A DNA stretch of 32,827 nt from Phycisphaeraceae bacterium (GCA_002704825.1 PAIY01000179.1:1-32827), one strand, 5' to 3'. Numbered from the stretch's first letter, positions 1 to 15,800 are shown. Notes: generated from the letters alone by a model not told the origin. Numbers and translations: made by a program.

Positions 1-1
1 C

Positions 2-3000
2 CTTCAAAATGGTACAACCGTAACCGTGGCTGGCTCTGGACTTTCAGACACATCGAATATCGATGATGTGATTGCAGCCATCAACTTTGAAGCCACCAAA
101 ATCACGCTGACCAATCAGCCGTTAACAGGCGAACAGATTCAAGTGACTCTGGGCGGTACCACGAAAATCTTCCAGTTCTATAATGTTGTCGCAGGTGACG
201 TAGATCCTTCCGCTCCTGGCAATGATCCACAAATCATCGGTGTTGCTATCGGTGATTCCATTGCTGATACCGCCTCGAACCTGTCAGACGCTTTGGCCGA
301 TGTGACCGGCTTTAGCATTGGCGATGCCAGCACCAGTGATTTTGAGGATGCATTCGCCTATGTCTATCTGACCACGTTTGTCGATACTGCTGATGACACT
401 AATAATCTGACCATCAGCATTAACAATGGCGCTGGCAGTTCATACTTGGCGTCCGAATCCGAAGGCACCCTTACCGCCAAGATCAACGATGTGGGCACCG
501 GTCTTGAACTGGTGGACTCCACCGTCGGGGACGGCACGTTTGATGTGACCACGGTCAATGACCTGACCCAAAGCCTGGGCATTGCAGCAGCGGTTGCAGA
601 AGACGGCTCGATTGTCGGAAGCAGTATCCTGCCAGCGTTGACCAATGTGGGGGCATTCGCCGTAGTGATCGGGGATACTGATGCGGCGTCGATCCAGAAC
701 CTCGTTGATGCGATTAATGCTGCTAGCATCAACGGGCTGACGGCAGAGCGAACCGGCCAGACAGTGACCTTTGTGGATACAAACGTAGTCGCGAATACCA
801 CTGCCGATAATCCGGATGTCACCTACTCAAACGGCACACCATCTGACGATATCGATGCCAACTATGTCGGTTTTAATAGTGTCACAATCAATGATGATGG
901 CACCGGCCTGGTGATCGTGGATAACACCACCGAAAACACCACACTCACCATCGAAACCACTGCCACGACGACGGCTTTGGGCATTCAAACCAACGGCGGT
1001 GATCTGTCAACGGATGCTGGTGAAACCACCTTGAGCGGTGCATTGATCACCGCCTACGCTGGCCTCAACAACACCGCCACATTCGACCCCGAAACCACCA
1101 CCTTAGGTGAATTGCGCCAAGGCAACGGCATCGATCTGTCCGAAGCCTTTAATGTCACCTTCCAGGATGGCGTCACCAGACTCTTTGACCTGTCATCCCT
1201 CTCGGATACCAACACCGTCCAGGATCTCATCGACCTGCTTGAGCAGGCCCGCGCCAATGTCGTGGTCTCTGACAACCTTTCAAATGGCGATACCATCAGT
1301 CTTGACGGCTACACATTGGAAATCAATGGTATTGATACAAATACGACACTTGGTGATTTGGGTATCAGCACTTTTGCAAACTTTAATGTCCGATTGCAAA
1401 CCGGTGATGTTATCACCGTTGATGTTCTTGATAATCTCAATGGCAATGTCGCCCCACTTAATGCTGCTAGCACCATCGGTGAATTGATCGACCGAGTGAA
1501 TGATGCGTTGGATGACTCAAATGCAGGCAACAACGGCCGTCTGACGCTCTCCGTCAACGACAGTAACACCGGCCTGATCTTCACAGATAACACCAACGGC
1601 TCGACTGCCCTCTTCGAGGTGATCACTGAAAATCAAATGACCGTCGGCCTGGGCTTCCATCAGGCTGATGACCTCAATGATGCCAATCAAACCGATGGCA
1701 TTATCGAAGGACTGGATATTCGACCGGATGTGACTGTCGGGAATATCGCAGTTCAACTGGGTCAGACGCAGGCCGATACTGTGGCCAATATCATCGCAGC
1801 CATCAATGCCATTACCGAAACGGTTGATAGCGAAGTTGTCTCCCAATATTTTGCACAGAGCACGACCGACGAAGAAACAGGCGAAACGACGATTACCATT
1901 CGTGATCTGACGACCGACAGTGTATCGAGCATCGCAGTTGTCGGTGTTGAGCTCTCGTCTGACGTATTCGCAAAACTGACTGTCACCGTCAACGATGCAG
2001 ATGCACCGACTGCCCTGGTTCTCACTGACAACAGCACGGATAGCGGTGATACGTTAACCATCACCTCAACCATTACCAGTGACCAACTGGGTATCAGTGG
2101 CACCGACAATGGCGTATTGGATCAGGATGTTTCTGGTGTCGAAGATGGTATATTCACAGGCCGCAGCATCACTGGTGTCATCAGCGTCCAGCGTGGCTAT
2201 TCGCTTGACGATGCAATGAACAACCTGCTCACCAAGATCAATAGTGCAGGCCTCAATATCACTGCTGAATACAACGCCACCGGCCACCTGAGTCTTATCA
2301 ATCTTGATACCGATACCTTCACGGCCACCCCCACCGTCACCAGCAGCAGTCTGGCAACGGTCAACGATTTTGAAGCCATCTTTGCCAACGTCGATACCAC
2401 CACCGGCGGCTTGTTCTTCTGGGACGAAACCGGCGGAACAGGCAATATCGAAGTCATTGCCAATGACGTGAACACCACCGAAGCGACAGCTCTCAATGAC
2501 AACGACGGTACACTTACCAGCGACAGCCTGGGGCTGACCACCGACGGCGCTTTGAGCGTCGGCGATGACAACACCTTCCAGGGCAACAGCCTCGGCATGG
2601 CATTGACTCTTGCAACGCACATCGGTGTGCAGACCGGCGAAACATTGGCTGACACCCTCGCTGCACTGGCAGAGGCAATCAACACCAACACCTCACTCAA
2701 CCCCGAAGGTGAAGACCTCAACGTCACCGCCGTAGCAACAGGCACCAACCTGCTGACCCTCACCGACCACACCGGAACGGACATCTCGGGTAACTACGAT
2801 GACAATAGCTCTGTTACAGCATTGTCATTTGGTACTTCAATGACCGTTGCCGCTAACACGGGTAACACGGGGCTGGATCTGACAGACAATACAGCAGGTG
2901 CTCCAAGTAGTAGCTTCTACATCCAGATCAACGATACCACCAAGGACCTGGGCATTGCCGGGTCCGAACGATTCCACGATACCGATGCCGTCGCCGGTAC

Positions 3001-3800
3001 GGTTGACGGTGTCTTCAACGGCCACAACATCGCGGCTGATCTGAATAATTCCGAGGCGATTGCGATTGCCTGGACGGGTACATTCGCCGACGATCTTGAT
3101 GCACTGATTCAAGCCATTACACAAGCCAATGAAGACGGTCTACTCAATGTTACAGCCAGCGAATTGGTTGTTGATACCACGGTCTTGTTGACGCATGATG
3201 ATCAAACGATAGACACCAGTATCTTGGATGTAACAGTTGATAGTTCTGTATTCATAGTTGACAGTGCGTTTGGCAAGATTGTTGCTGATGTGGTGACTGA
3301 CAGTTTAGGTAATTATGTGTTTGCCATTTCTGATAGTTCGGGCACGGGTGATATAGCACTGCAATTGAGCGATGATGACAATGTCGCAGCACAACTTGGC
3401 CTGGGTGTCAACGACGTTGCTGATGGCACTTCAGATGCTCAGATCACTGGAACTGCTGCTTTGCTTGCCAGCAATTCATACTCTGCCGGCCAAACCCCGG
3501 TTCGCATTGCGGCCGATCCGCAGCAGACGCTTTTGAATCTCATCGAACAGATCAACGCCTCGGGTCTGGGCGTCACAGCCTTGCAATCGGGCACCGATCA
3601 GATTTCGGTGATCTATCACAACAACGGCCTGGGCGCCAACTACAACATCGTCGATACCGCGATCAACTCGGCAGGTGGTGACGAACTGTACTTCCTGCAT
3701 GACACGGGTAACGGGTATCAACTTCACTTTGTCGATCGTGATTCTGATTTTGGCTACATCTCCAGCGTGACCAATATCAATGATGGCGGGGACGATGTGA
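2..3800 (+). repeat. Degenerate flagellin-hook 'IN'-like repeats at the N-terminal side of the giant protein
   Basis: About seven divergent units of roughly 140-180 residues follow one another. Each has a strand of the type 'VNDxGTGLxLxDNTxG' followed by 'LGI', then a helix of the type 'LxxAINA' and a second strand block. Examples begin near nt 476, 880, 1550, 1980, 2410, 2865 and 3280. This layout is known from FliD and other flagellar hook-associated proteins (flagellin hook IN motif family), and planctomycete proteins often carry it. The match is by eye and pattern-based. No complete flagellar protein core is seen, so I read these as structural modules reused outside the flagellum, not as a flagellar gene. 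Confidence 0.55.
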
Positions 3801-6800
3801 CGGGTCTCAACACCATCTTTAATGATGTACTTCGTGAAGATGTCAATGGTCTTGTCCTGCGGAACGTTCAGGCTGTTGATTTCGACGGAGTGAACAGCGG
3901 TGTGATGTATGTCATCGGTACAGTCAACAGCGATGGCGATGGATTGGATTACAACGATGTCTTTGAACTGTTTACCGTGGATATTAGCACGGGTATTGCG
4001 ACTTCTTTGGGGGTCTTAAGTGGTTCTCTGGGCAACCTCACGACTGCTGAGTATCAAATCTCCGCCATTGCCAGTGATCCGTCGCTGGATGGATCAGCTT
4101 ATTCAAACGTTGCTGAACTTTTCGCGATCGCACGACATGGCGATGCCGACAGGCTGCTTGTTATCAATCCGACAAATGGTAACTACATCGCACTCAATGA
4201 TATTAAAGTCGCTAATGAAAACACACACATCACCTCCATGGACTTTGTCGAGCAGTACGATAGGCTAGCTGATTTCACAGAGCGTTCATTGATAATGGTC
4301 AATGAAGTGGAAGTTGATCAAGTCACCGGTGAAACCGAGCGACAGTTGCTACGCTTCCAGGTCTTTGGCGCCATCTACGATGATTCCACGTTTTTTGATC
4401 CAGCCGTAGACACCGAATTAATCCTCACCCAGGGTGTGATGCACAATGGCCTGGCAGGTTACTCCTCCGACTCCGAAGGCCTGTTCTTCAGCATTATGGA
4501 ACAAGGCAACGACAGTCGCGCCGACACCCTCTGGACCAGTCAGCAGTTCATTGCGATTACCGCCGATGTCGAGGGTTTGAGCTTCCAGAATGCCGACGGC
4601 ACGGGCGGTTCGGAAAATGACTTCTACTCCCTGATCAACTTCAACGGCCAGGCGACGCCGTTTACTGTGGATGTTTCGGACCCCGAACCGTTCAACGGTC
4701 AAGTCATCGAAGTCCAGCAGACCTTTGCAGAGTTGGATCTGACCACCGGCCGATTCACCGACCCGGTCCAACTGCTCAGTGCCGAGGACTACGGCCAATT
4801 GCAGATCAGTGACTTTGACATCAACGAAGCGGGTTACATCATCGGTATCGATACTTCCGGTGGTGAAGGCAACGCACGCCTGATTCAGATTGACCTGGTG
4901 GATCAATACAACGAATCCCGCGAACTGTTGTATGGCACGGATACAGGTTCGGATATCCATAATGTTCTGGTCCCCTCGATCCTGGCTCACGCCATTACCG
5001 AGCAGGGTTCGGTGGATGATGACCTGGTGGGCTATGCTTCATCGTATGACACCGATGGCAATGTCTACTTCTACTCGATCTACGACAACAGCCAGATGAA
5101 CAACCTGCTGCTTCGCAGTTACAACGACGTGACCGCAGGCAATGCAGTGAATAACGTGGACGCCATCCCCATGCCGTCTTTGGGGAATTATGGCAACCTG
5201 GGTCGAAACGCGATTGTCGAAGCGATGGCCATCCTTGCCATCGAAGACGAATATGGTAATGATCGCGTGTTCTACTTCAATGACGCTTTGGACACGCAGC
5301 GTTCGTCCTACGACAGTACCAACCCGTTCCTGCCGGACGAAAACTCCCCAATCCAGTTGTATCAAGCCATCTACGACGCCAACGGCAACGTGGTCGGCAG
5401 CACCTATCTCGGTGATATTCAGGACCGCTTCGGCAGCCAGATTCATTCGATCTTTGATGCAACTGCAGATCCGACCGACGCTCAAATCCCAACGCTCAGC
5501 GAAGCGTTGCAATTGCTTGCATCCGGTCAGTCACTGTTGATCGCCAACGCAAGCGAAGGCAGTGAGACTGTACTCTACAGCTTCGACATGACCGGCGCTG
5601 GCGTGCAGATGACATACGTGCCGTTGGATAATAATTCGTCGACCAATGGTGACACGACGACAATATTTGATGAAGCTACGGGTCTATCGCAATTAATGAA
5701 TTTCACAGCTGTCGATGGCGTGGGATCAAACTTTATTGGTGTCGGCCAAGCATTTGATGCGATCATCCCATCAAGTACGATTTCTGGCGATTTGGATCTG
5801 AATCTTGTAGCCACAACGATTGCATCAAACGGGACGATTTATGCGATCAATAACAATGCTGGTACATACGGACTATATGCAATCACCAGAGATGCTGACG
5901 GAGATGTAAACCTGGCCGCTGAAATCATTACTGATCTAGGCGTAGGAACTGTTGTTGATATCGCAGTCGACAGTCTTGGTGATATTTACATCATCAATCA
6001 AGCTGGCAACCTGTACCGTGTGGAAGATGCAACCCCAACACTTGAGCAGATTTCAGCTACCCCAATCAGTGTTATCGTTGATGATGGCAATGGAGGGTTT
6101 GATACTTACGACACGCCTGTCGCCATGACTTTCGATGCTGACGACAGTCTTTACATGGTGCTTGATGATGGCACTGGCGAGCAATACCTCGCTGAAATTA
6201 ATTATGTCTTACCTTCAACCCAGATCGGTCAACTCAATGGTGGCTTTGGTGTTTCATCAGATAGTCCCATTACAGTAACCTACACCGATGCTTCAGTGCG
6301 TGGCATTGATTTGTCATCACTTGATCAAGACAGCAACATCAATGATTTGATTGCTCTGTTCAATATGGACCGTGCTGCCATTCACTACGACAACAATGCT
6401 CAAGATGGCGACAAAATCACCATTACAGGTCACGGAGCCTTACCTGCTACAGTTGTTTACCTTTATTATCTTGAAGACATTGACACACCTGGATTCTCCT
6501 ATAACAGTGACACTGACTCATACAGTATCAATTTGCCAATCGGCAGTGATATTGAACAGACCATGGCCATCACTGCAAATGCCTTTAACAACATCGGTGG
6601 TGTCATTGATATGACGATGTCAGTGACTCACACCGACACGGAAGACTTCATTACAATCACTGATAGCAACGCTGGTACGACTGCCACCATCGATATTTTA
6701 TCTGAAAATAACAATATGACTTCCAATGCTTTTGTGGCATTGGAGATGGAAATCAATGATGACGAAATAGGTTTTACGGTAACAGATTCAATTGGAGGCG

Positions 6801-9800
6801 CAGCTGGCGATTTAACCTTTGCCAATCCAAACTTCCTGTCATTGGGCTTGGAAGTCGATACAAACGCATCATCTGACGTTGTCGATGGCGGTAGTGTCGC
6901 GCCTCAATCTGTTCTGCACGGTGTTATCAGCGCGATATCTGGAACTTCGATCGACATCTTTGCGATGGACTTTACAAGTGATGGCACACTTTATGCCTAT
7001 AGCAATGATGGTGCTAACAGCTACTTGTTGAACTTGAATGTTAATCAGCCTGACCAAAGCACGCTTTTAACTGCACCTGGTTCTGTCGATTCAGGCTTGA
7101 CGACACTATCCATCGATAATGATGGGAATTTGTTGTCATATCAAGATACTGACGATCAATTGCTGATTAGTTCCAATAATGTATACCAGTTGTATCTGAT
7201 CAATTACAACTATAATTACGAAGATGACGGTGATGAAGATACTTCAGCAGGCGCTTTTAATGGTAATGCAACCTATGTAAACATACTCGGTGATGACATC
7301 AATCTGGACTTCTCGGCATTTGGTGATCAGATCACTGCCATCGCCATTGAGAAAGGCGCAACACTGGCCCAGGTTCAAGCAGGCAATGCCTTGATCTATG
7401 CCGTGGTGCGTGACACGTTGGGTAATGACGATCCGACGGACGATGTGGATCGACTGGTGACAATCAATGTCAATACTGGTGACGTTACACAACTGAATGG
7501 CAATGCTGCGGCTGATTCCTCAAGTATCATTCAGGTCAACGGCAACAACACGCAGATCACCGGCATCGAATTTTCCACAGAAGATTCGGATGGCGATGGC
7601 ATTAATGACATCTTATTGATTGATCAATCCAACAACAATGGTCCGGCCTTACTGCGACTTGTGGATACCGATCTGGATGACACGCTGGATCCCAATGATG
7701 CTCAGTTGATCAAGTTCATTAACTCCTCCAGCCATGCCTATGTTGGTCTGAGTTCTGATGATTCAGGGATCTATTATTCCTACGACAGCACGACCAGCAC
7801 GGTTGTCACCAGTGGCACCCTGCTAGTCGCAGGCGTCAACCATGCTGCACCGATTCCCACCGGTTCGGTTGGTGGTGTCATCGGTCAGGACCAACGCGTT
7901 ACCAATACAGCTACAGCTGACGAAACGGGTGATGACTTCACATTTATCGATGTGGCCGCTGATCCGGATGGTGTGATCTGGGCGGTTGTGGAGCATAACC
8001 TGCCACGCCCAGGTACTTACGATCTGTTCAAGATTAATCAGGACCCGGATACGCGTGAAGTCACAAGCTTTGAGCAGGCCTACGCAACGGATTACATTTT
8101 CTGGTCGGTGACCAATAACCCTGAAGTCACCAATATGACTGCCATCGAATCCCATCCAGGTGATGGCACTCTTTGGATTGCTGCCCAGGCACCCGATAGT
8201 GCATACGTATCCAGTATTGCCAAGCTCTCAGCGACTGCGGCATCTGAAGAGTTCAATCTTCACGACATTGAAGAAATTACAGATATCCTTGGTGATGATT
8301 TCTCCATCGTAACCTTTGCATTTTCAAGCTATCAAAGCGCGCAAACTGATCCTGCCGAATCGCATCCGCTTATCACCATTATTGTTGAAAATAGTGCTGG
8401 CACACAATTCCTGCTACAGGTCAATCACACAAACGATGAGCTTGCCAGTCCAATCGTTGCTTTGCGTGATGAAAACGGCAATCGAATTTCCGTGGTCTCC
8501 GCGGACTTCAATGCACAGGGCTACCGTGCGGATATGTCATCCACTTCACCTGCCAACAATCCTCAAAAGGAATCCGACCTGATCGCGCTTGAAGCTGTGG
8601 ATGTGAATAATCCCAATTCTCGTGTGCTTTATCGCATCAGTGTGGGGGACAGTGATAGTGGTTCATTTGGTCAGGTGGTCACTGTGACTGATCCGACCAA
8701 CAATCAGGCAGACTATATCCCCGACAACCTGGTCGGTTACACCTCCATCATCGGCCCCTATGGTGGTGCGGATGATATTGATGAAGACATGAACTACGCA
8801 GGTCGGTTCTTCAGTATTTACGATGCCGACGGCAACTCCGATGAAAACGGTGATGGCCTCTTTGATACCGATGAACTTTGGGTCAGTGGCAATCGTCTTT
8901 ATGCGGTCAATAGTAATACGGGTATGGCCAGCGTCCGCGGTAACCTGGTGATTCAGGACGGCAATTCCATCCACGGGATCGCCATCGCTGAAGACATCAC
9001 CGGTCTGGCTTTTGAAGGCAACCTCGAAGACGGCAAAGGTGATCTCTATGCAATCTGGGATGACCTGCAGAATCGCGATGGCAACGGTAACGCACTTAAC
9101 AGTGAAAACCATGAAAGCATCGATCGCCTGATCACTATCGACGAAGTAACTGGCGAAGTAACTGTCGTCGGGACGGTGACCATCGCTGACAATCCAGATC
9201 CGGCCGATGCCGATACCGGTGATGCCACCCATGCGCGCATCAATACCACCATCCGCGGCATGGACTTTGATGCTGATGGGGAACTCATCGCCATTCACGG
9301 CATGCCTGAAAACAGTAGGGCCCGTGAATTCACCAATGTCAACGGCGTCTCGAGCATCGAACGTCAAGCCATTCAAATTGATCTGCAAAACCCGACTGAT
9401 GATTCGATTATCATCAGTGCACCAGGAAGTATCCGCGCAGACCTGCACGGCTATGCTTCGGACTCAGATGGACGGTTCTACAGTATCTTTGATTATGATA
9501 CAACTGACCCACGAATTGACGGTGGTTCATCCAAGACTTCCGAACTTTGGGCCAGCGATGACTTTAATCCGTTGGTCTCGGTCAATGGTGACTTTAACGC
9601 CATTGGTACCGATCACTATGGCAAGTTGACCATTGCTGATATTGATATTGAAGACATCACCTTTGTCACTGCTGATGTCAATGGCCAGGAAGTGGTCTAT
9701 GCCGTTGTTTACAACAAGGACAAACAACGCACAGAACTGTACCAGGTTAATCGCAACCTCACCGACGGCAGCTTGAACTTCGACCCGGATCTGACCAATG

Positions 9801-12800
9801 CAACCGACCATGTCGGTCAACAGTCACTGACATTTGTCGGAGTGATCACCGATGACACCGGCATGCAGTATACCGGTATCCAGTCCATCACGGCAGCATA
9901 CGACACCCAGGAACTCTACGTCGTGGGTTACAACGCTGATGTTCCGATTCCCGATACCAGTGTCGGAGAGGACTTGGGGGTATCGACCAATGTCTATGGC
10001 ATCACCACGGTCGGTGACCAGGTGTACGTGCTGGCGCCCAACGATGGTGCGGTGGGTCTCTTTGAAGTCGAATTGGCAGAAGATGGTTCTGTGAGTTCCT
10101 ACAATTTACTGGGCAATACCACCCTTTCCTCTACGGTTACTGACTTTGCAGCCGATAGCACCACAGGCACGATGTATGCCGTGGACAATGGCGTGATTTA
10201 CACCATCAGCGTGGGGGGCACGACAACAGCCGTTGGTACGGTTGGCATTGAGCACTTTATCAGTGCATCCCATTCAGAAGTCGAACGTATCGACTTGTCA
10301 GATGAAATCGTCAAAGCCATTGCAGTGGATCGAAGTGGCAAATACCTCTACATCGTTTTGGATAGTGTGCCCGATACCTACAATGCAGGTTTGGCTGACC
10401 CGACGACGGGTGATTACCTTATCCAGGTGCGCATTGATGAATTACCAGGTGATACGACCGTTATCCCGGGCATGCTCAAGGGGGAAATCATCGATGGTGG
10501 TGGTAATGACGTAGATATCGTGGGGATGGACTTCACCCTCGACGGACACCTCGTTGCCATCGACACCTATACGGACGGCACGCAAGGCGAACAAGACTGG
10601 CGAATGATTGGGATCGACACCAGTGCGTCCTACAGCGAGACACTGACCAAGCGGGTGGACGCTACGCAGATATCCCTGCCTGGCAGTGTCGACAATGCCT
10701 TGCAAGGCTATGCCATCAACGAAGATGGTCGTGCGGTTTCCATTCGCGTCGGCGCCACCCCTTCTGAACTCTACATCACCGGTAACCAACTATTGCGTGT
10801 ACCGCTGGTGAACACCGATGTGAACCAAGACGGTAAGCCACTGGAATCTGTGGTAGACGTGATTGGTAATCTGGACGTAGCCGGAACCATTTATTCGAAC
10901 ATCACCGGTCTGACCTCGCATCCGACCCAGCCGCTGCTCTTTGCTGCATCCAACCAGCCTGGTTCCTCAACGACCAACCTGTTGACCTTGAGTACCGCCG
11001 ATGGTTCGTCGGGTATTCTTGGCGCGGTTCAGGTTGACGCTGGCGACACCGACCTGTTGGGATTGGCGCTGCATGCTGACGGCACATTGGCCTCGATCGA
11101 CGCTTCGCTTGGTGATGGCTTGTATCGCACAATTACCATCGGCATCCCCACCGTCTCTGAAATCGTGGGCGTCATTCGTGTCGACAATCAGGACACGCAG
11201 GTTGCTGGTATCGACTTTATCGATATCGACGGCGACGGCGTCAACGAACTGGTTGCTTATGATGACTCACAGCGTGTTGACGGTGAAGTAGTCCGCCGCT
11301 TCATTGAAATCAACACTTCCAACCCGGCACAGTCTGTTGAGCTCAGCGATATGGGCCGAGTGTCCACCGACATCTCCGGCTTGTCTGCTGTGATCAATCC
11401 TGATAGCGGTGACTGGGAACTCTACGCCTTTGCCAATGACGCACCGCTGAATAGCGCCATGGTCATGGCAACCGGTACGCCTGGCCAAACAGTGACCGCA
11501 ACCAACATCAACGGCGAGACGGCAACGCTCTTTGGCAATGTCCAGGGTGATCTTGGCATTCAGCAAGAGTTTGTTGATATCACCGTGGTGACCGATTCGA
11601 TCTCCGGCATTGAATACGTCTATGCTGTGATCGGTAACAACACCGACGGCTTTAGCATGATTCGATTCCAGGAAGATGATCCGACTTCAATCGAAGAACT
11701 CGGCTCAATTCTCACCCCCAATGAACAGGACATCGATGATATCTTTGCCCTGACGACCAATCCCAACAGTGGCGACATTGTCTTTGTTGGTCGACGTAGC
11801 GGTCAATCGGAATTGGAAGTCTTCACCATCGAAGCCGATGATTTAAGCAGCCTACAAGCCAAAGCAACTAACGCCAAGACCTTGATGGTTGATGGTGATA
11901 CAACCTACCTGGCAGCTGGTGCGATGACCGCCCTGGCCTTTATGACCGGTGCGAGTAACAATCGTCTGTTTGGTATCTATGCTGAAGAAGAAAATGATCA
12001 GAACGTGGATCGACTGTTGAGTATCAGTCTGGTTAGCGGCAACGTGATCGATTTCGGTGAGATCCACATCAACGGTGAAATCAACACGACAGACATCATT
12101 GCCATGGAAGCCCGTACGGAAGCGGATGGCTCATCGAATCTCGTTGCCATTGACACTTCCCAGAGTGATGGTCGTCGACTGGTTCAATTGAAATTGGATT
12201 CCAACAGTTCAGTTGGCGAAATCCATGCCATGGACTTTGATACGGATGGCAATCTGTACGTGATCACCCAGAACTATGACGGCAATATCACCAGCGACGC
12301 CAGCCAGTTGGCCACAGGTCAGGAAGACACGGACACGGGGACTGTATTCTTCTACAGCAACAACGACGTGGCTGTGATCAGCATCGACAAGGATTCTGGC
12401 AAATTCATTTTGCCTGAAGGAAACGATTTCCTTAACAGTGATGTGCGACCTATCGTCCTTGATGGCTACGAAGTCATTGGTGATTACCTGGGGATGGCCA
12501 TTGACGAAAATGGTGACATCTATGCTACCTATCGTGAAGCTGCCGAAGATGAAAACACCGTCTTGCATTACATCCAGTACTCAAACACAAGCTCTTATGC
12601 CTTTGCCGATTCGATCGGTGAGGTGCTGGTCGGCGGTACCAATACTGACGTTAACGCGTTAACCTTTGCCGTGGATGCCGATGGCAATGAGATTCTGGTT
12701 GGTATCGACGTGGCCCCGGAAGATGGCGCTCGACTGATTGAGATCAACCCGCTTTCGGGTGTCTCTGAAGCGCTAACCATCGAAGGTGCCGTGGTGGCAG

Positions 12801-15800
12801 CCAATGGTTTGGCGAGCTACACAGAAGGTTCGGATCGTCCACTGCTGTTTACCACCTTTGGTGGCAATGCAATCCGCGGTTCTGCGATTTCCATGTCCGT
12901 GGATGCTGAGAGTGGTGAATCGATCGTTGAAAGCGTTCTGGGGGCTGACTTCAGCCCGATTGATGGTCTGCTTTACGTCGTGGCGCACGAAACCACCGAT
13001 GACGGTACGCGCGACTTTATCTACACCATCGACACCGAAGCGGGGAATGCTTCAGCGATCCAAAACAGCCTCACGCGTCTGGATGTCTCGCTGACAACCA
13101 CCCCCAATGATGAAAGCATCACCTCCTTTGTCTTTGATACCTACGAAGACAGCAATGGGAATCAACAGGAACGCATCCTCGCTTATCGCATCAATGGTGA
13201 TGGCGAAGGTGAATTGGTCACCATGGTGGTCGTGCGCGATGATCAGGATCAACCGCTGACCATCTTCACCTTGAACACGGTCGCTGTTGAGTATCTTGGC
13301 GAAACAATCGACACGGTTTCAGGCCTGGCAATTATCGATGAAGATCCGGATGCACTGGATAACACCATCTATGCTGTTGAACAGAATGGCGCAGACAGCC
13401 GCCTGATCACCATTGATGTGACAACAGGTGTGGTCAACATTATTGGTGCCCTGCCTGATCCTGACGATGCTGATCCGGATGAAGATGATCCGGTCCGCGG
13501 TGAATCACTGGGTGGTCTGACTTATGACCCGAACCTGATCAATCCGTTCACAGGTGAATTGGGTGCTCTCATTGCAACCGATACTGAATCAGACGAACTG
13601 GTTTACGTTGATTTCCGCGATCGTCCGCAAACGTCATCGCTGTTCCAGATCTACGTGGCTCAGGCAAGTGAGAACTCACAGATCATCATCAGCTATGTCG
13701 AGGATTACGATCCGGAAGCTGATGAAGATGATCGTTCGATGTTGCCATTCGAAGGCAGCATTGGTGACCTGTTTGTCAATCCAACCGATGGTGGTGACCA
13801 GTTCACCGTGACTGCGGTTGACGGAACCGGCCAGGTTTACATCGGTGCCCGTACCGAACAGTACGATGACGACTTGGATGTTGAGGATGCCTTTATCCCG
13901 GTCACTGCAGGCAGCCTACTTCAATCGCTGGGTGTCCGTCCGGTGGGTCTGGATGACTTTGCTGATGATGACACTTACAACCTCTCAGCCGGTATCTTCG
14001 TTGCTCAGAATCTCCTGGTCCTGCCTGATCTGGATGGTTCGAGTATCTCGGGTGAAATCAACTTCCGTGAAAACCTCATCGGTCGCAACATTGACAACAC
14101 CGTTGCCATGGCTGTTTCCCAGACCAACCTGGGTCAGAACACAAATGGCCCGATCATTGCTGTGATCGACAACGACCGCTTTGATGCGGTTGGCAATGCC
14201 ATCAACGGCACGGAGTTGTCATTCATCATCAACGGCGTGACCTACAGTCCCGAGCAAATCCTTCTCGAAGGTATCGGTACTGCGATCACCAATATCCTTG
14301 GCCTTGACTTTGGTCTGACGGATATCTTCTCTGACGATGCTGGCGAATCGCTTTACGCGGTGGCCGAAATTGATAACTACCTGCCGTCTGTGCCCCAAGG
14401 GACCGTTAACAATGTCCTTGACGATTTGATTGATCTGACGATCAATGCGGCAGGTACGGTTTACATGATCAACAACGATGCTGCGGGCAGCTACCAGCTG
14501 GTTCGTTCAGATCGCAATTCCGTCACCGGTCAAATCACGGCCTCCAACGTCCTGGGTAACATCAAGACAGTTGATGGAAACAACTTCACCACGGGTTACA
14601 GTCTGTTGACTGGTATCCATGCCATCGAAGTGGACACCAGCAGCGGTGAGTTGTATGTGATTGCTGATGATCTGGACTCAACGGATCCCAACGCTCGTGC
14701 CATTTATACCATCGGTATCAACCCGACGGATATCGATGCGGACGGTATTGATGACATCGTTGCAACCAAGATTGCTTCACTGACACTGCCCACGGGTATC
14801 AGTGGTGATATCAACGCTCTGAGCTTTGCAACGGCGACCAACGCGTTAGGTAACAGCCAGAAGTATCTGTATGCAGTGATCAACAACGGTACAACGGATC
14901 AACTGCTGCGAATCAACCTGGCATCACCTTCCGTTGCTGAATTGATGGGGGTGGTCCAGCTTGACTCGGCCAACACATCCATTCAAAACATGGACACCGA
15001 CACCGATGGCAATCTTGTTGCCGTCGACCGTACGACCGGCAGTATGATTCTCATTGATAACGATCTGCTCGGTGGTGTGGCTGAAGGCAATCCGTTGGCT
15101 GCCGTCGCGTTATCGGACGCAGATGCTGTCTCTGATAACAGCATTGGTTTGGGATCGGACAGCAATGGCAACTTCTACTCCATTGATGCTGATTCAGGCA
15201 CTTTCACACTCAATCAGTCCACCTCCGACGTTCCGGTTCTTGGCCAATTGATTTATGAATTGGATCCGGAAACCAATGAATTTGTCGGTGATGTTACCTT
15301 CCGCCCAATCCGTACGCTGGAAACCAGTGGCATTAACTCCGTGCAGACCATTGCCTTTGCCAACAACCCGTTGACCAATAATAGCAATGGCCAACAGTTC
15401 TATGATTATCAGGCGATGTACATGGTTGCTAATGGCAACGAACTCTACCTGGTCGATACTGCCAGTGGTGGTTCAATCACCCTGGTGGGCACCTTGACCG
15501 ATGTGGATGACCAAGACGCGACGATCACGATTGGTTCGATGGACTTTGATTCTGACAACCGCCTGTTTGCACACGACACAACCAACGGCCGTCTCATTGA
15601 AATCGACTATACCAATGACGACACAACGGATCCGGATGCACCGCTGGTCAATTTCGCAGCGATTTCACCGGACGGCTCGTTGCGTAACACGGTCTCCGAA
15701 ATCAGCTATGACTTTATCAATGACCGTTATCTGGCTGCCGACAATGCGACCTCCCTGTTGAGCTCGACATCTGTGACCGACTCAGCCATCATCATGGAAC

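Noticed and set aside
26..28. GTG at 26 as the start codon of the giant gene
   Set aside because: The frame is open upstream to base 2, the upstream codons continue the same repeat pattern, and no ribosome binding site precedes it.
8663..9448. 261-codon open frame on the minus strand inside the giant gene
   Set aside because: It lies wholly antisense to well-supported coding sequence, has no recognisable domain and is one of many such shadow frames caused by the Asp/Gly/Thr-rich codon usage.
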